A stretch of DNA of 5,054 nucleotides. Source: Acidimicrobiales bacterium (lineage in GTDB: Bacteria > Actinomycetota > Acidimicrobiia > Acidimicrobiales > Iamiaceae). The DNA lies in contig JAGQSI010000137.1 of assembly GCA_020439605.1 (NCBI GenBank), positions 1 through 5,054 of the forward strand, given 5' to 3'. The notes below the pieces were generated by a model, which was not told the DNA's origin, made no database searches, and saw only the letters and a list, made by a program, of their open reading frames with translations. The position numbers were made by a program, and so were the translations under genes. The number at the start of each line of letters is the position of its first letter. The stretch's first letter is position 1. Below are positions 4,309-5,054 of this stretch, one piece after another.

Positions 4309-4992
4309 ATGACAACCACTCCTGCGCGCCGTGAGCGCGAAGACCATCCCCCGAGTACCGCCGGCACGTCGTGGCGGCGTGCCCCTCGCCAGCGCGTAGT
4401 CGCTGGCCTGCTCTTGTTGGCAGGATTCGCATTCGCTGCACCGATGGTAGTTGCAGCAGACCCGGCCGAGGCCCCGGCCGTAGAGGTGTCGCAGAAGACA
4501 TCGATCCCAGAGGCCGAGCCCGCCAAGGCGATCAGCGTTGGCGACGATTACCGAGACTCGGGAGCCTTTGGCCGAATTGGAGACGCCACCGAGCTCTCCG
4601 CTCTGCTCGTTGCGCGTTCGGCCAACGAAGTGGATCTGGCCCCGCTCCCAACCACCACAACCACCGCAGCCCCCACGACCACGGTTGCGCCTACCACGAC
4701 GGTTGCACCCGCACCCGCACCGTCGGCGCCTGTGGCAGCCCCGGCTCCCGCTGGTGGCCGTTGCGGTGGCGACCTGCCGCCCTGCTGGGTTATGCAGCGT
4801 GAATCTGGAGGCAATATCCATGCCCAGAACCCCCACTCGTCGGCATCTGGCAAGTGGCAGTTCATCCGCTCCACATGGGCTGGCTATGGCGGCTACGCCG
4901 AAGCCCACCTGGCTCCTGAATCCGTTCAGGATGCAAAGGCCCGTGAACTCTGGGCCGGTGGCTCAGGCTGCGGTCACTGGAGCGCCTGCTAA
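4309..4992 (+). CDS. Secreted resuscitation-promoting-factor-like / lysozyme-type transglycosylase
   Basis: A 227-residue exported cell-wall enzyme, likely cleaving peptidoglycan glycan strands as Rpf and related lysozyme-fold proteins do. A long basic N-region (RR at 23-24, R27 and R29) precedes a hydrophobic segment (30-49) with cleavage likely after the Ala-rich VVAA near residue 50. Residues 51-112 are a low-homology spacer. Residues 115-148 are a Thr/Ala/Pro linker with TTTVAP repeated in tandem. The catalytic domain (about 152-227) contains CWVMQRESGGN with the expected catalytic Glu165, then GKWQFIRSTW (181-190), GGYAEAHLAP and a final GCGHWSAC, all in the order of Rpf domains. Four cysteines (152, 159, 221, 227) could make two disulfides; Rpf domains typically have one. 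There is no LysM, G5 or other wall-binding domain. The ATG4309 start has a strong AAGGAG. The CRP-like site upstream suggests nutrient or cAMP-linked control. RpfA-E subtype cannot be assigned. Confidence 0.88.
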   Translation: MTTTPARREREDHPPSTAGTSWRRAPRQRVVAGLLLLAGFAFAAPMVVAADPAEAPAVEVSQKTSIPEAEPAKAISVGDDYRDSGAFGRIGDATELSALLVARSANEVDLAPLPTTTTTAAPTTTVAPTTTVAPAPAPSAPVAAPAPAGGRCGGDLPPCWVMQRESGGNIHAQNPHSSASGKWQFIRSTWAGYGGYAEAHLAPESVQDAKARELWAGGSGCGHWSAC

Positions 4993-4997
4993 GCAGG
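4985..4997 (+). terminator. Small hairpin CCTGC-TAA-GCAGG over the stop codon of the Rpf-like gene
   Basis: CCTGC and GCAGG pair around the TAA stop (4990-4992), giving a 5-bp stem with a 3-nt loop. No T-run follows, so it is a weak terminator candidate. A second small stem, GTGAC (5007-5011) with GTCAC (5017-5021), follows. Either may stabilise the 3' end. Confidence 0.25.
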
Positions 4998-5054
4998 TTG
5001 GCCCGTGTGACCTGACGTCACGAAGTAACCAATGAGGCCCGGATCCACACGGAT
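4993..5054. other. Right-edge stretch without a recognised gene
   Basis: Sixty-two bases after the Rpf-like stop. They hold the GTGAC/GTCAC stem at 5007-5021 and no supported open frame or RNA gene within the window. The edge may belong to a feature that continues outside. Confidence 0.4.

Noticed and set aside
4666..4713. Tandem repeat in the Rpf-like gene as a possible mobile or regulatory repeat
   Set aside because: It encodes the TTTVAP linker units, and codon use differs between copies; ordinary protein-level low complexity.
4303..4908. Minus-strand 201-codon frame
   Set aside because: Antisense to the Rpf-like gene; its Arg/Gly/Cys-rich content mirrors the Thr/Pro/Ala linker codons.
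5006..5021. Second CRP-like site TGTGA...TCAC after the Rpf-like gene
   Set aside because: The half-sites are 7 rather than 6 bp apart and lie downstream of the gene; it is better seen as a small stem.

Overview
The window looks like chromosomal DNA from a high-GC Gram-positive bacterium (Actinobacteria). The acidimicrobial branch (Ilumatobacter/Microthrix-like) is my best guess, but this is inference only. The reasons are the GC-rich coding sequence with GTG and TTG starts, the Thr/Pro/Ala 'TTTVAP' linkers in a secreted protein, a resuscitation-promoting-factor (Rpf)-like wall enzyme, and an actinobacterial-type tRNA-Cys. I saw no phage, transposon, CRISPR or restriction/defence module. This is mostly ordinary chromosome with several interesting non-coding sites.

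Layout, left to right. (1) Minus strand, 1-1589: tRNA-Cys(GCA) at 1515-1589, then a dense set of competing inverted repeats (1435-1511), then a gene for a secreted two-domain, proline-tailed protein (384-1352). After a 215-bp gap comes a cold shock protein gene that runs off the left edge (1-168). (2) Plus strand, 1626-2387: a TauE/SafE-type membrane permease divergent from the tRNA. It converges on a small lipoprotein gene on the minus strand (2410-2703), with a 15-bp tandem duplication over the permease stop codon. (3) Plus strand, 2847-4140: a probable two-gene operon, a GNAT-like protein followed 22 bp later by an FMN nitroreductase-family protein. The second gene's GTG start lies inside a 7-bp-arm inverted repeat. 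(4) 4141-4308: a leader region with a perfect 10-bp-arm hairpin, a near-consensus CRP/GlxR-type operator, three TGACGAT elements, another hairpin and a strong Shine-Dalgarno. (5) 4309-4992: a secreted Rpf-/transglycosylase-like enzyme. The last 62 bp hold no recognisable gene.

The genes do not form one pathway. The most biologically coherent signal is the CRP-family palindrome upstream of the Rpf-like gene. It parallels the known CRP control of rpfA in Mycobacterium tuberculosis and GlxR control of rpf genes in Corynebacterium, and suggests that cAMP-linked control of cell-wall resuscitation enzymes extends to this lineage. I did not find a convincing new multi-gene system. The least characterised pieces are the two-domain secreted protein, the small lipoprotein and the GNAT-like/nitroreductase pair.
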